Below, piece after piece: positions 31,167 through 43,898 of a stretch of DNA of 64,000 nucleotides. The position numbers were made by a program, and so were the translations under genes. Position 1 is the stretch's first letter; each line of letters starts with the position of its first letter. The notes under the pieces are model-generated. The model had not been told where the DNA came from. It searched no databases and saw only the letters and a program-made list of their open reading frames with translations. Origin of the DNA: Microbacterium terrae (GTDB lineage: Bacteria > Actinomycetota > Actinomycetes > Actinomycetales > Microbacteriaceae); the NCBI RefSeq assembly GCF_017831975.1, contig NZ_JAFDSS010000001.1:1488001-1552000 (forward strand), given 5' to 3'.

Positions 31167-31943
31167 GTGCTCGCCGACCTCACGGCCGGCGCGGTTGCGG
31201 ATGCCGAGGCCCGCGCCTCGGAGCGGCCTCTGGCCGCAGTCGAGAAGGCGGCCCTCGCGCAGGCGCCCGCAATCGACGCCCTCGCCGCTCTGGCTCCGGC
31301 CGACCGCGTGAAGATCATCGCCGAGGTCAAGCGCGCGAGCCCGTCGCGCGGTGACCTGGCCGACATCCCCGACCCGGCGCTCCAGGCGCAGCGCTACGAA
31401 GACGGCGGTGCGTCGGCGATCTCGGTGCTCACCGAGGGCCGTCGCTTCAAGGGCAGCCTCGCCGATCTCGAAGCCGTGAAGTCCGCGGTGCGGCTCCCCG
31501 TGCTCCGCAAGGACTTCATCGCGAACGAGTACCAGGTGCTCGAGGCGCGTGCCTCGGGCGCAGACCTCGTGCTGCTGATCGTCGCCGCGCTCGAGCAGGA
31601 CGTGCTCGAGCGCCTCCACGGCATGGTCCGCGAGCTCGGCATGACGCCGCTCGTCGAGACCCACTCGGCCGACGAGGTGGCTCGGGCCGCCGACATCGGC
31701 GCGAAGCTCGTGGGCGTCAACGCCCGCAACCTCTCGACGTTCGAACTCGACCGCGACCTGTTCGGCTCCCTCGCGAGCCACATCCCGGCCGACGCCGTCA
31801 AGATCGCCGAGTCCGCGGTGCTGGCTCCCGCCGACGTCGCGCACTATCGCGCCGCGGGCGCCGACGTCGTGCTGGTGGGCGAGGCGCTCGTCACCAACGA
31901 CCCGGTATCGACCCTTCACGCATTCCTGGAGGCAGGATCATGA
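31167..31943 (+). CDS. trpC: Indole-3-glycerol phosphate synthase
   Basis: 258 residues, single-function TrpC (no TrpF fusion). Closes CdRP to indole-3-glycerol phosphate. Motifs: [13 protein letters not shown] (catalytic Lys), [15 protein letters not shown], and [16 protein letters not shown] 31167 gives the usual N-terminus ([10 protein letters not shown]). The stop overlaps trpB by ATGA. trpE, trpD and trpG are not in the window. Confidence 0.95.
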   Translation: MLADLTAGAVADAEARASERPLAAVEKAALAQAPAIDALAALAPADRVKIIAEVKRASPSRGDLADIPDPALQAQRYEDGGASAISVLTEGRRFKGSLADLEAVKSAVRLPVLRKDFIANEYQVLEARASGADLVLLIVAALEQDVLERLHGMVRELGMTPLVETHSADEVARAADIGAKLVGVNARNLSTFELDRDLFGSLASHIPADAVKIAESAVLAPADVAHYRAAGADVVLVGEALVTNDPVSTLHAFLEAGS

Positions 31944-33148
31944 GTCTGCGCGAGGCCGCGGGGCCGTTCTTCGGCGAGTTCGGCGGGCGCTACATGCCTG
32001 AGTCGCTCATCGCCGCCATCGACGAGCTCACGGCGGAATACGAAGCGGCGAAGGCCGACCCCGCCTTCCAGGACGAGTTCGTTCGCCTGCTGCTGTCGTA
32101 CGCGGGTCGCCCATCGCCGATCACAGAGGTGCCCCGCTTCGCGGAGCACGCCGGCGGCGCGCGCATCTTCCTCAAGCGCGAGGACCTCAACCACACCGGC
32201 TCGCACAAGATCAACAACGTGCTCGGCCAGGCGCTGCTCACCAAGCGGCTCGGCAAGACGCGCGTGATCGCCGAGACGGGCGCGGGCCAGCACGGTGTCG
32301 CCACGGCGACTGCGGCCGCACTGTTCGGCTTCGAGTGCACCATCTACATGGGCGAGGTCGACACCGAGCGTCAGGCGCTCAACGTCGCTCGCATGCGCCT
32401 CCTCGGCGCCGAGGTGGTGCCGGTGAAGACCGGGTCGCGCACCCTGAAGGACGCCATCAACGACGCGTACCGCGACTGGGTGGCGAGCGTCGAGAACACC
32501 AACTACATCTTCGGCACAGCCGCGGGACCACACCCGTTCCCCGCGATGGTCCGCGACTTCCAGAAGGTCATCTCGGAAGAGGCGCGCGAGCAGCTCCTGA
32601 AGGTGGCGGGGCGACTGCCCGACGCGGTCCTGGCCTGCGTGGGCGGCGGCTCGAACGCGATCGGCATGTTCGACGCGTTCCTCGACGACGCCGAGGTGAA
32701 GCTCTACGGCGTCGAGGCTGCCGGCGACGGCGTCGACACGCCCCGGCACGCGGCGTCCATCGAACGCGGTCGCCCCGGCGTGCTCCACGGCGCGAAGACC
32801 TTCGTCCTCCAGGACGAGGACGGCCAGACGATCGAGTCGCACTCGATCTCCGCGGGTCTGGACTACCCGGGCGTCGGCCCCGAGCACTCGTGGCTCGCGG
32901 CGATCGGCCGCGCGGAGTACATCCCCGCCACCGACGACGAGGCGATGCAGGCGCTGCGCCTCCTCAGCCGCACCGAGGGCATCATCCCGGCCATCGAGTC
33001 GGCGCACGCCCTCGCCGGCGCGCTGCGCATCGGCCGCGAGCTCGGCCCCGACGCGATTCTCGCCGTCTGCCTGTCGGGCCGTGGCGACAAGGACATGGAC
33101 ACCGCCGCCCGCTACTTCGGGCTCTACGACGAAGGAGCCACCCCGTGA
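31940..33148 (+). CDS. trpB: Tryptophan synthase beta chain
   Basis: 402 residues. PLP enzyme joining indole and serine; the PLP lysine lies in [11 protein letters not shown], and the glycine-rich phosphate loop is [22 protein letters not shown] at the N-terminus marks the TrpB1 type that pairs with TrpA. GTGA overlap with trpA. Confidence 0.97.
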   Translation: MSLREAAGPFFGEFGGRYMPESLIAAIDELTAEYEAAKADPAFQDEFVRLLLSYAGRPSPITEVPRFAEHAGGARIFLKREDLNHTGSHKINNVLGQALLTKRLGKTRVIAETGAGQHGVATATAAALFGFECTIYMGEVDTERQALNVARMRLLGAEVVPVKTGSRTLKDAINDAYRDWVASVENTNYIFGTAAGPHPFPAMVRDFQKVISEEAREQLLKVAGRLPDAVLACVGGGSNAIGMFDAFLDDAEVKLYGVEAAGDGVDTPRHAASIERGRPGVLHGAKTFVLQDEDGQTIESHSISAGLDYPGVGPEHSWLAAIGRAEYIPATDDEAMQALRLLSRTEGIIPAIESAHALAGALRIGRELGPDAILAVCLSGRGDKDMDTAARYFGLYDEGATP

Positions 33149-33939
33149 CCTCGCGCGTCGCCGCGGCAATCGACGCCGCCCGTGCGGAGGGGCGCGGCGC
33201 GTTCGTCGGCTATCTGCCGCTCGGCTACCCCGATCTCGAGGCGAGTATCGAGGCCGCCGTGACCCTCGCCGAGAACGGCGCGGACGTGCTCGAGCTCGGC
33301 CCGCCGTACTCCGACCCCGTGATGGACGGCACGATCATCCAGGAGGCGACGCAGGCGGCACTGGCCGGCGGCTTCCGCCTGCGCGACACGTTCACCGCCG
33401 TGCGGGAGATCACCCGCCGCGTCGACGTGCCTGTGCTCGTGATGACGTACTGGAACCCCGTGCTGCAGTACGGCATCGACCGGTACGCCGACGACCTGCT
33501 CGCCGCCGGGGGAGCGGGCCTGATCACGCCTGACATCACGCCCGACGCCGCAGCCGAGTGGATCGCCGCGAGCCGGCGCACGGGTCTCGACCGCGTGTTC
33601 CTCGCCGCCCCGACGTCGACTGACGAGCGTCTCGACCTCATCATCGAGAACTCCACCGGGTTCGTGTACACCGTCTCGACGATGGGGATCACCGGCGAGC
33701 GGGCGCAGCTCGACGCCGCCGCGCGCACGCTGACGGCACGGCTGCGCGATCGAGGCGCGACCCACGCGTGCGTCGGCATCGGCATCTCGAACGCCGAGCA
33801 GGTGGCCGGGGTGCTCGAATACGCCGACGGCGCCATCGTCGGCACGGCGCTCGTGCGGGCCCTGCGCGACGGCGGTCAGGACGGCCTCGCCGACACCGCA
33901 CGCGCCCTCGCCGCGGGCACCGTTCGGGCCGCGAACTAG
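33145..33939 (+). CDS. trpA: Tryptophan synthase alpha chain
   Basis: 264 residues. Cleaves indole-3-glycerol phosphate to indole and G3P, channelled to Trp[15 protein letters not shown] holds the active-site Glu and the conserved SDP segment; [13 protein letters not shown] and [11 protein letters not shown] are phosphate loops. The family normally reads LGxPFSDP; here it is LGPPYSDP, a conservative change. GTG start 33145. The stop TAG is also the first part of a TAGACT box for lgt. Confidence 0.95.
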   Translation: MTSRVAAAIDAARAEGRGAFVGYLPLGYPDLEASIEAAVTLAENGADVLELGPPYSDPVMDGTIIQEATQAALAGGFRLRDTFTAVREITRRVDVPVLVMTYWNPVLQYGIDRYADDLLAAGGAGLITPDITPDAAAEWIAASRRTGLDRVFLAAPTSTDERLDLIIENSTGFVYTVSTMGITGERAQLDAAARTLTARLRDRGATHACVGIGISNAEQVAGVLEYADGAIVGTALVRALRDGGQDGLADTARALAAGTVRAAN

Positions 33940-33942
33940 ACT
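33937..33942 (+). promoter_or_regulatory. Candidate -10 box for lgt
   Basis: TAGACT overlapping the trpA stop codon. The predicted leader of about 45 nt contains a 7-bp hairpin (CGTCGGC/GCCGACG, 33948-33966). Confidence 0.4.
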
Positions 33943-33993
33943 TCTCACGTCGGCCACCCGCCGACGCCCCCTTCAGCAAGGACACGGTTCTCC

Positions 33994-34965
33994 ATGATCA
34001 ACGCCGCTGCGAGCGTCTTCGCCAGCATCCCGAGCCCGTCGATCAGCTACTTCGACATCGGCCCGCTGCGGATCCACATCTACGCGCTGTGCATCATCAC
34101 GGGGATCATCGTCGCCGTGCTCCTGACGAACCACCGCCTGTCCAAGCGCGGCGCCGAGCCGTGGGTGGTCATCGACATCGCCCTGATCGCCGTTCCCCTC
34201 GCGATCATCGGCGCGCGCATCTACCACGTGCTCACCCACTTCGACTTCTACTTCGGCGACGGCGCGAACCCGCTCTCGGCGCTGTACATCTGGGAGGGCG
34301 GCATTGCGATCTACGGCGCCCTCATCGGCGGCGCGATCGGCGCCTGGCTCGGATGCCGGTGGACCGGCATCCGCTTCTGGACGTTCGCCGACGCCCTCGC
34401 TCCCGGACTCCTCCTCGCGCAGGCGATCGGGCGATTCGGCAACTGGTTCAACCAGGAGCTGTTCGGCCTCCCCACTGACGTGCCGTGGGGCCTCGAGATC
34501 GCGTACCCGAACCCCGCGTGGCCGACCGGCATCGCCGAGGGCACCCTGTTCCACCCCACGTTCCTCTACGAGGTGCTGTGGAACACCCTGGGCGTCGTGG
34601 TGCTCCTGTGGATCAGCTGGCGCTTCACCGCACTGCAGTGGGGCCGCGTGTTCGCGATCTATCTGATCTGGTACAGCGCCGGGCGCATCGTGTGGGAGTC
34701 GATCCGCATCGATCCGAGCGACATCATCCTGGGCCTGCGCACCAACGTGTGGGCGGCGATCTTCGGCGTGGTCGCCGGCCTCGTGATCTTCTTCGTCCAG
34801 AAGCGTCGCCACCCGGGCCTCGAGCCGTCGCCCTACACGCCCGGACGCGAATGGCACCCCGAAGGTTCTGTACAATCACAGAACACCGACGACTACGTCG
34901 ACGTCTCAGAACCCCCGACGTCCGCAGTCGACGAGGCCGCCACAAGCACTCCCGCCACGAAGTAA
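33994..34965 (+). CDS. lgt: Prolipoprotein diacylglyceryl transferase
   Basis: 323 residues, polytopic (about seven membrane segments). Transfers diacylglycerol from phosphatidylglycerol to the lipobox cysteine of prolipoproteins. The signature [13 protein letters not shown] is present, preceded by [14 protein letters not shown]. The hydrophilic C-terminal extension (about residues 270-323, acidic) is longer than in E. coli, as is common in actinobacteria. Confidence 0.95.
   Translation: MINAAASVFASIPSPSISYFDIGPLRIHIYALCIITGIIVAVLLTNHRLSKRGAEPWVVIDIALIAVPLAIIGARIYHVLTHFDFYFGDGANPLSALYIWEGGIAIYGALIGGAIGAWLGCRWTGIRFWTFADALAPGLLLAQAIGRFGNWFNQELFGLPTDVPWGLEIAYPNPAWPTGIAEGTLFHPTFLYEVLWNTLGVVVLLWISWRFTALQWGRVFAIYLIWYSAGRIVWESIRIDPSDIILGLRTNVWAAIFGVVAGLVIFFVQKRRHPGLEPSPYTPGREWHPEGSVQSQNTDDYVDVSEPPTSAVDEAATSTPATK
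34865..34884. promoter_or_regulatory. Inverted repeat with TACAAT -10 upstream of gltB
   Basis: GTTCTGT-ACAATC-ACAGAAC, perfect 7-bp arms, in the 3' part of lgt, about 150 bp before gltB. It contains TACAAT (34871-34876), a good -10. The local AT content is high for this genome. It may be an operator for gltBD; no regulator can be named. Confidence 0.35.
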
Positions 34966-35029
34966 CGAGCTCCCTGAGCACACGGGCCGACGTCGTCCCA
35001 TCTTGAGTATCAACGTGAGGACGGTAGGT

Positions 35030-38000
35030 ATGGCTGCGAGCCCCCGTTCCGTCGCCTCTTCCGAGGCGAAGTCCACCCGAATGCCCGGCTTCCCCCAGAA
35101 GCAGGGCATGTACAACCCGGCGTTCGAGAAGGACGCCTGTGGCTTGGCCATGGTCGCGACCCTGCGGGGCGAGGCCGGTCACGACATCATCGACCTGGCG
35201 CTGACCGCGCTGCGCAACCTCGAGCACCGCGGTGCGATCGGGTCCGACGCGGGCACCGGCGACGGCGCCGGCATCCTCACGCAGATGCCCGACGCGTTCC
35301 TGCGCGCGGTCGTCGGCTTCGACCTGCCTCCGGTGGGGGAGTACGCCGCCGGAATGGTGTTCCTGCCGCGCGACGACGACGCCCGCGCGGCCCAGAAGGC
35401 CGGCATCGAGCGGATCGCGGCATCCGAGAACCTCACCGTGCTCGGCTGGCGCGAGGTCCCCACCGAGGACGACAACCTCGGCAAGCTCGCCTTCGAGGCG
35501 CGCCCCGTCTTCGAGCAGCTGTTCATCTCGCGTCCGGGCACCGGTGGCGAGCCCGCGCTGTCGGGCATCGCCCTCGACCGCCGCACGTTCCGGCTGCGCA
35601 AGCGCGCCCGCACCGAGCTCGACGCCTACTTCGTGTCGCTGTCGGCGCGCACGCTCGGCTATAAGGGCATGGTCACCACGCTCCAGCTCGAGCCGTTCTA
35701 TCCCGACCTGCAGGACGAGCGCTTCGCCTCGGAGCTCGCCGTCGTGCACTCGCGCTACTCGACCAACACGTTCCCGTCGTGGCCGCTCGCCCAGCCGCTG
35801 CGCATGCTCGCTCACAACGGCGAGATCAACACCGTCAACGGCAACCGCAACTGGATGCGCGCGCGCCAGTCGCAGCTCGAGTCCGAGCTGCTGGGCGACA
35901 TCCGTCCCCTGCTGCCGATCTGCACCGACGGCGCGAGCGACTCCGCCTCGTTCGACGAGGTGCTGGAGCTGCTCACCCTCACCGGGCGGAGCCTCCCGCA
36001 CGCGGTGATGATGATGGTGCCCGAGGCCTACGAGAAGCAGGCCGACATCGACCCGAAGCTGCGGGCGTTCTACGACTTCCACTCCATGCAGATGGAGCCC
36101 TGGGACGGTCCGGCCGCGCTGATCTTCACCGACGGCACGCTCGTCGGCGCCACCCTCGACCGCAACGGGCTGCGCCCGGGCCGCTGGACCGAGACGACCG
36201 ACGGACTCATCGTCATCGGCTCCGAGACCGGCGTGCTCGACTTCGAACCCGAGCGCATCAAGCGCCGCGGACGCCTGCGTCCGGGCCGCATGTTCCTCGT
36301 CGACACGGCTGAGCGCCGCATCATCGAGGACGACGAGATCAAGGCGCAGCTGTCCGACCTCGAGCCGTGGCAGGAGTGGCTCGACGCCGGTCGCGTGCGT
36401 CTGGCGGACCTCCCCGAGCGCGAGCACATTGTGCACCCGATCGCCTCGATCACCCGTCGCCAGCGCACATTCGGCTACACCGAGGAAGAAGTCAAGATCC
36501 TCCTCACCCCGATGGGGCAGAACGGCGCGGAGCCGCTCGGCGCCATGGGGTCGGACACCCCGGTCGCGGTGCTCAGCGAGCGCCCGCGCCTGCTGTTCGA
36601 CTACTTCACGCAGCAGTTCGCCCAGGTGACGAACCCGCCGCTGGACTCGATCCGCGAAGAGGTCGTGACCTCGCTCGCGCTCGGTCTCGGCCCGGAGCGC
36701 AACCTGCTCGAGTGGGGTCCGGAGCACACGCGTGTCGTCACGCTCGACTTCCCGGTCATCGACAACGACGAGCTCGCCAAGATCCAGCACATCGACACCG
36801 CCCTGCCGGGCCGCACGTCGGTGACGATCCGCGGTCTCTACCGCGTCGAGGCCGGTCACAAGGGCATGCGCAAGCGCCTCGAGCAGATGTGCGCCGAAGT
36901 GGATGCCGCGATCGAGGACGGCGCCGAGTTCATCGTGCTCAGCGACCGCGACTCGAACAAGGACCTGGCGCCGATCCCGTCGCTGCTCATGCTCGCCGCT
37001 GTGCATCACCACCTCATCCGCAACGAGACCCGCATGAAGTGCGGCCTCGTGATCGAGGCCGGCGATGTGCGCGAGGTCCACCACGTCGCCACCCTCATCG
37101 GGTACGGCGCGTCGGCGGTCAACCCGTACCTCGCCATGGAGACGGTCGAGTACCTCGTCCGGGCTGGCTACATCACGGGGCTCACGCCCGAGAAGGCCGT
37201 CAAGAACCTCATCTATGCGCTCGGCAAGGGCGTGCTGAAGATCATGTCGAAGATGGGCATCTCGACCGTGTCGTCGTACGCCGGCGCCCAGGTCTTCGAG
37301 GCCGTGGGCCTGTCGGACGAGTTCGTCGCCGCCTACTTCACCGGCACCGAGTCCAAGCTCGGCGGTGTGGGTCTCGAGGTGATCGCCTCCGAGAACGCGG
37401 CGCGCCACACGTACGCGTATCCCGAGGATGCAGCGGTTCGTGCGCACGAGCGGCTGTGGACCGGCGGCGAGTACCAGTGGCGCCGCGACGGCTCTCCGCA
37501 CCTGTTCAATCCCGAGACCGTGTTCCGCCTGCAGCACTCGACGCGCGAGCGCCGGTACGACATCTTCCGCGAGTACACCAAGCTCGTCGACGACCAGGCC
37601 GAGCAGCTCAAGACCCTGCGCGGCATGTTCAAGCTGCGCACCGGCGTGCGTCCGCCCGTGCCGATCGACGACGTCGAGTCGGTGTCGTCGATCGTGAAGC
37701 GCTTCTCCACCGGGGCGATGAGCTACGGCTCGATCTCCAAGGAGGCGCACGAGACGCTCGCCATCGCCATGAACCGGATCGGCGGCAAGTCGAACACCGG
37801 TGAGGGCGGCGAAGACGTCGATCGTCTCCTCGACCCGGAACGCCGCAGCTCGATCAAGCAGGTGGCCTCCGGCCGGTTCGGCGTGACGAGCATGTACCTC
37901 ACCCACGCCGACGACATCCAGATCAAGCTCGCCCAGGGCGCCAAGCCCGGCGAGGGCGGCCAGCTGCCCCCGGCGAAGGTGTACCCGTGGATCGCCCGCA

Positions 38001-39620
38001 CGCGCGGCGGCACGGCCGGCGTCGGACTCATCTCGCCGCCGCCGCACCACGACATCTACTCGATCGAAGACCTCAAGCAGCTGATCTTCGACCTGAAGCG
38101 CGCGAACCCCGCCGCCCGCGTCCACGTCAAGCTCGTGAGCCAGTCGGGCATCGGCGCGGTCGCCGCGGGCACCGCGAAGGCGCTGGCCGACGTCATCCTC
38201 GTCTCGGGGCACGACGGCGGAACGGGCGCCAGCCCGCTCAACTCGCTCAAGCACGCCGGTACGCCGTGGGAGCTGGGTCTCGCCGAGACGCAGCAGACGC
38301 TGATGCTCAACGGCATGCGCGACCGCGTGGTGGTGCAGGCCGACGGCCAGCTCAAGACCGGGCGTGACGTCGTCGTGGCCGCGCTCCTGGGTGCGGAGGA
38401 GTACGGCTTCGCGACCACGGCGCTGGTCGTCGAGGGCTGCATCATGATGCGGGTCTGCCACCTCGACACGTGTCCGGTGGGCGTCGCGACGCAGAACCCC
38501 ACGCTGCGCGCCCGCTTCAGCGGCAAGCCCGAGTTCGTCGTGAACTTCATGGAGTTCATCGCCCAGGAGGTGCGCGAGTACCTCGCCGAGCTCGGCTTCC
38601 GCTCGCTCGACGAGGCGATCGGCCACAACGAGCTTCTCGATGTGGACGGTGCGGTCGACCACTGGAAGGCCAACGGCCTCGACCTGACGCCGATCCTCGA
38701 GGGCCCCGCCTTCGCCGAGGACGAGCCGCGCCGCAATGCGCGCGGTCAGGACCACGAGCTCGACGAGCACTTCGACGTGCAGCTGATCGAGCGCGCGCAG
38801 GATGTGATCGCCCACGGCGGCGAGATCTCGATCGACCTGCCGGTGCGCAACACCGCACGGTCGGTGGGCACGATGCTCGGACACCACGTGACCCGCGCAC
38901 ACGGCGAGAACGGTCTTCCCGCGGGGTCCATCACGGTGAACCTCACGGGCTCGGCCGGCCAGTCGTTCGGCGCGTTCATGCCCGCCGGCATCACGCTGAA
39001 GCTCGAGGGCGACTCGAACGACTACGTCGGCAAGGGTCTCTCGGGCGGCCAGATCGTGGTGCGCCCGCCGCGCGGTGCGACGTTCGACGCCGCACAGAAC
39101 GTGATCGCCGGCAACGTCATCGGCTACGGCGCGACGCAGGGAACGATGTTCCTGCGCGGCGTCGTCGGCGAGCGGTTCCTGGTGCGCAACTCCGGTGCCA
39201 CCGCGGTGGTCGAGGGTGTGGGCGACCACGCGCTCGAGTACATGACCGGCGGGCTCGCCGTGATCCTCGGCGCCACCGGCCGCAACCTGGGCGCCGGCAT
39301 GTCTGGCGGTACCGCGTACGTGTACAAGCTCGACCGCAAGCTGGTCAACCGCGAGGCCATCGCGACCGGCGAGCTGGTCCTCGGCGAGCTCGGCTCGGGC
39401 GATGCCGAGATGCTGCGCGACCTGCTCGAGCAGCACGTCGCCGAGACCGGATCCGCGCTTGCCGAAGCGCTCCTCGCCGACTTCGAAGGCGAGCTCGACA
39501 ATTTCGTCCGCGTGCTCCCGCGTGATTACGCGGCAGTGCTGCAGACCCGCCAGGATGCCGTCGCCGAGGGGCTCGACCCCGACGGAGACGTCGTCTGGAC
39601 GCGAATCATGGAGGTGACGG

Positions 39621-39628
<8 letters not shown>
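35030..39628 (+). CDS. gltB: Glutamate synthase (NADPH) large subunit
   Basis: 1532 residues. Makes two glutamates from glutamine and 2-oxoglutarate. Order: propeptide (1-36), class II glutamine amidotransferase with the processed N-terminal Cys37 in DACGLAM, a central domain, an FMN/Fe-S synthase domain ([14 protein letters not shown]; cluster cysteines in [13 protein letters not shown]), and the C-terminal GXGXG beta-helix domain. ATG 35030 has GAGG 9 bases upstream; a TTG at 35003 is possible. The last 8 bases overlap gltD. Confidence 0.96.
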
Positions 39629-41087
<1,459 letters not shown>

Positions 41088-41139
41088 GCTGGCCCCGGCT
41101 GTTCGCCCCTGACCCCTCCCTCCCGGAAGAAAGACACGG

Positions 41140-42588
41140 ATGAGACGCGCCAAAATCGTGGCCACCCTGGGCCCCGCAACATCGACCTACGAGATGGTCC
41201 GAGCGATCATCGAAGCGGGCGTCGATGTCGCCCGGTTCAACCTGAGCCACGGGGACTACTCGGTCCACGACAACAACTTCGCCAACGTGCGCAAGGCGGC
41301 CGACGACGCCGGCCGCGCCGTCGCCATCCTGGTCGACCTCCAGGGCCCGAAGATCCGCCTCGGCAAGTTCGAGAACGGGCCGCACGAGCTCGCCGTGGGC
41401 GACATCTTCAAGATCACCACCGAAGACATCCTCGGCACCAAGGAGATCGTCGGAACGACGTTCAAGGGCCTGCCCAACGACGTCAAGGCGGGCGACTTCC
41501 TGCTGATCGACGACGGCAAGGTGCGGGTCGAAGTCATCGAGACCGACGGCACGGTCGTCACCACCAAGGTGATCGTCGCGGGCGCCGTCTCGAACAACAA
41601 GGGCATCAACCTGCCCGGCGTCGCCGTCAACGTCCCCGCGCTGTCGGAGAAGGACGAGGCCGACCTCCGCTGGGGTCTGCGCGCCGGCGCCGACATCATC
41701 GCGCTGTCGTTCGTGCGCGACGCCAAGGACGTGCAGCGCGTCCACGTGATCATGGCCGAAGAAGGACGCCACGTCCCGGTCATCGCCAAGATCGAGAAGC
41801 CGCAGGCCGTCGACAACCTCGAAGAGATCATCGACGCGTTCGACGGCATCATGGTCGCCCGCGGCGACCTCGGCGTCGAGCTCCCGCTCGAGGCCGTGCC
41901 GATCGTGCAGAAGCGCGCGGTGGAGCTCTGCCGCCGCATGGCCAAGCCGGTCATCGTCGCGACGCAGATGCTCGAGTCGATGATCGACAACCCGGTGCCC
42001 ACCCGCGCCGAGACGAGCGACGTCGCCAACGCCGTCCTCGACGGCGCTGACGCGGTCATGCTCTCGGGCGAGACCAGCGTCGGCAAGTACCCCGTCGTCG
42101 TGGTCGAGACCATGGCCCGCATCGTCGACTCGACCGAGGTCCACGGCCTCGAGCGCATCGCACCGCTGACCACGAAGCCCCGCACCCAGGGCGGCGCGAT
42201 CACCCTGGCAGCGAACGAGGTCGCCGAGTTCGTCGACGCGAAGTTCCTCTGCATCTTCACCGAGTCGGGCGACACCGCACGCCGCATGTCGCGCCTGCGC
42301 CCGCGCATCCCCATGATCGGGTTCGCGCCCGAGCCGGCCATCCGTCGCCGCATGGCCCTCACGTGGGGCGTGCAGTCGACGCTCGTCGAGCACGTCGCCC
42401 ACACCGACCTCATGTTCATCCAGGTCGACGACTACCTGCTGTCCAACGACCTCGCGAAGGTCGGCGACAAGGTGGTCGTGATCTCCGGTTCCCCTCCCGG
42501 GATCATCGGGTCGACCAACGACATCCGCATCCACAAGGTCGGAGACGCGGTGCACGGTAAAGCGCCGATCTACAAGACACGCGACTGA
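41140..42588 (+). CDS. pyk: Pyruvate kinase
   Basis: 482 residues. Converts phosphoenolpyruvate and ADP to pyruvate and ATP. RRAKIVATLGPA at the N-terminus, ARFNLSHG, the catalytic VIAKIEKPQAV lysine, MVARGDLGVE and the MLSGETSVGKYP motif are all present, followed by a full C-terminal allosteric domain. Followed by a strong terminator. Confidence 0.97.
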   Translation: MRRAKIVATLGPATSTYEMVRAIIEAGVDVARFNLSHGDYSVHDNNFANVRKAADDAGRAVAILVDLQGPKIRLGKFENGPHELAVGDIFKITTEDILGTKEIVGTTFKGLPNDVKAGDFLLIDDGKVRVEVIETDGTVVTTKVIVAGAVSNNKGINLPGVAVNVPALSEKDEADLRWGLRAGADIIALSFVRDAKDVQRVHVIMAEEGRHVPVIAKIEKPQAVDNLEEIIDAFDGIMVARGDLGVELPLEAVPIVQKRAVELCRRMAKPVIVATQMLESMIDNPVPTRAETSDVANAVLDGADAVMLSGETSVGKYPVVVVETMARIVDSTEVHGLERIAPLTTKPRTQGGAITLAANEVAEFVDAKFLCIFTESGDTARRMSRLRPRIPMIGFAPEPAIRRRMALTWGVQSTLVEHVAHTDLMFIQVDDYLLSNDLAKVGDKVVVISGSPPGIIGSTNDIRIHKVGDAVHGKAPIYKTRD

Positions 42589-42601
42589 CGCACCTACCGG
42601 G

Positions 42602-42648
42602 CGGGCTGTCACGATCACTAAGGTGAGCGTGACAGCCCGTTCTTCTTT
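42602..42648 (+). terminator. Rho-independent terminator of pyk
   Basis: 12-bp perfect stem CGGGCTGTCACG/CGTGACAGCCCG (42602-42613, 42628-42639) followed by TTCTTCTTT. Confidence 0.85.
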
Positions 42649-42668
42649 GAGTCGAAAGAGACCCCCCG

Positions 42669-43058
42669 ATGTTCTTCCAAGACTTCTTCTGGTTCCTCCT
42701 CTGGAGCTTCTACTTCATCGCGTACCTGTACGTCGTGATCCTCATCATCACCGACCTGTTCCGCGACGACTCGCTCAACGGCTGGCTCAAGGCGGTCTGG
42801 ATCATCGCGCTGCTGTTCGTGCCCTTCCTCACCGCATTGGTCTTCATCATCGTCCGCGGCAAGGGCATGGCCGCCCGCGCCATGGCCGCCCGGGGGAACG
42901 TCGTCGCCGAAGACGACGCCTATCGGCCCACCGCATCGGCGAGCCCGGCCGACGACATCGCGAAGGCGAAGGCGCTCCTCGACGCCGGCACCATCTCGCA
43001 GGGCGAGTTCGACGCGCTCAAGAGCAAGGCGCTCGGCAACCAGTTCTTCGGCGCCTGA
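42669..43058 (+). CDS. Small membrane protein with PLDc_N-like and SHOCT domains
   Basis: 129 residues. Two transmembrane segments (about 3-27 and 41-63) resemble the phospholipase D/cardiolipin synthase N-terminal module. The C-terminal ~30 residues (DDIAKAKALLDAGTISQGEF...) are a SHOCT oligomerisation motif. No enzyme domain is present. Monocistronic between two strong terminators. Role unknown. Confidence 0.8.
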   Translation: MFFQDFFWFLLWSFYFIAYLYVVILIITDLFRDDSLNGWLKAVWIIALLFVPFLTALVFIIVRGKGMAARAMAARGNVVAEDDAYRPTASASPADDIAKAKALLDAGTISQGEFDALKSKALGNQFFGA

Positions 43059-43070
43059 CACCCGCAGATC

Positions 43071-43110
43071 AGAAGAGCGGATGCCCCGGGTCGGGGCATC
43101 CGCTCTTCTT
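43071..43110. terminator. Terminator between the SHOCT gene and tRNA-Leu
   Basis: AGAAGAGCGGATGCCCCG pairs perfectly with CGGGGCATCCGCTCTTCT around GGT. T-rich on one strand and A-rich on the other, so it can serve both converging units. Confidence 0.85.
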
Positions 43111-43118
43111 GCAATACG

Positions 43119-43201
43119 TGCCGGTGGTGGGAGTCGAACCCACACGCCCTTGCGGGCAACCGAGTTTGAGTCGGTCGCGTCTGCCATTCCGCCACACCGG
43201 C
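43119..43201 (-). tRNA. tRNA-Leu (anticodon CAA)
   Basis: 83 nt on the minus strand. Acceptor stem GCCGGTG/CACCGGC with discriminator A, anticodon stem ACCGA/TCGGT, loop CTCAAAC giving anticodon CAA (codon TTG). A long variable arm with a CCCGC/AAGGG-type hairpin marks a class II tRNA. The T loop GTTCGACTC is canonical. The 3' CCA is not encoded. No integrase or att duplication nearby. Confidence 0.95.
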
Positions 43202-43238
43202 GCGCGGTCAGACCGCACGTCCGCGAACGACCATACCG

Positions 43239-43244
43239 TAGGAT
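43239..43244 (+). promoter_or_regulatory. -10 box of pdtaR (leaderless)
   Basis: TAGGAT; 7 bases downstream lies GTG 43251. ATG 43248 would lie before the predicted transcript start. Confidence 0.5.
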
Positions 43245-43250
43245 TCAATG

Positions 43251-43868
43251 GTGACTGAGCAGGAACAGACCGCCCCCGCGTCGGCATCCACCCCCCGTCG
43301 AGTCGTGGTGGCGGAAGACGAATCGCTGATCCGCCTCGACATCGTCGAGATCCTCCGTGACAACGGATTCGATGTGGTCGGCGAAGCGGGTGACGGTGAG
43401 ACCGCGGTGGCATTGGCCACCGAACTGCGCCCCGACCTCGTGATCATGGACGTCAAGATGCCCCAGCTCGACGGCATCTCGGCGGCCGAGCGCCTGAGCA
43501 AGGACCACATCGCACCCGTCGTCCTCCTCACGGCGTTCAGCCAGAAGGAGCTCGTCGAGCGGGCGAGCGAGGCCGGTGCGCTGGCCTACGTCGTCAAGCC
43601 ATTCACCCCGAACGACCTGCTGCCCGCGATCGAGATCGCCCTGGCCCGCTACGAGCAGATCATCACGCTCGAGGCCGAGGTGGCCGACATGGTCGAGCGC
43701 TTCGAGACCCGCAAGCTCGTCGACCGCGCCAAGGGCCTGCTCAACGAGAAGATGGGGCTGTCCGAGCCCGAGGCCTTCCGCTGGATCCAGAAGGCGTCGA
43801 TGGACCGTCGCCTCACCATGCAGGACGTCGCCAAGGCGATCATCGAGCAGCTCGCTCCCAAGAAGTGA
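43251..43868 (+). CDS. pdtaR: Two-component response regulator with ANTAR RNA-binding domain (PdtaR-like)
   Basis: 205 residues. Receiver domain (residues ~18-130) with acidic pocket AEDE, phospho-acceptor Asp in LVIMDVKMP, Thr in LLTAF and Lys in VVKPF. The C-terminal ANTAR domain (~145-200) binds paired hairpins in mRNA leaders to prevent termination. The orthologue in M. tuberculosis (Rv1626) works with the histidine kinase PdtaS, which is not in this window. Start set at GTG 43251 from the -10 spacing; ATG 43248 gives one more residue. Confidence 0.92.
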   Translation: MTEQEQTAPASASTPRRVVVAEDESLIRLDIVEILRDNGFDVVGEAGDGETAVALATELRPDLVIMDVKMPQLDGISAAERLSKDHIAPVVLLTAFSQKELVERASEAGALAYVVKPFTPNDLLPAIEIALARYEQIITLEAEVADMVERFETRKLVDRAKGLLNEKMGLSEPEAFRWIQKASMDRRLTMQDVAKAIIEQLAPKK

Positions 43869-43898
43869 GGTGCGGCGCGCAGCGCCGACACCTGTGAC

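Noticed and set aside
33948-33966. Hairpin CGTCGGC-N5-GCCGACG as trpA terminator
   Set aside because: Only 7 bp and without a T tract; it lies in the predicted lgt leader, so the role is undecided and it is not listed as a terminator.
43119-43201. tRNA-Leu as integration site of a mobile element
   Set aside because: No integrase, no repeated tRNA end, and ordinary conserved genes on both sides.
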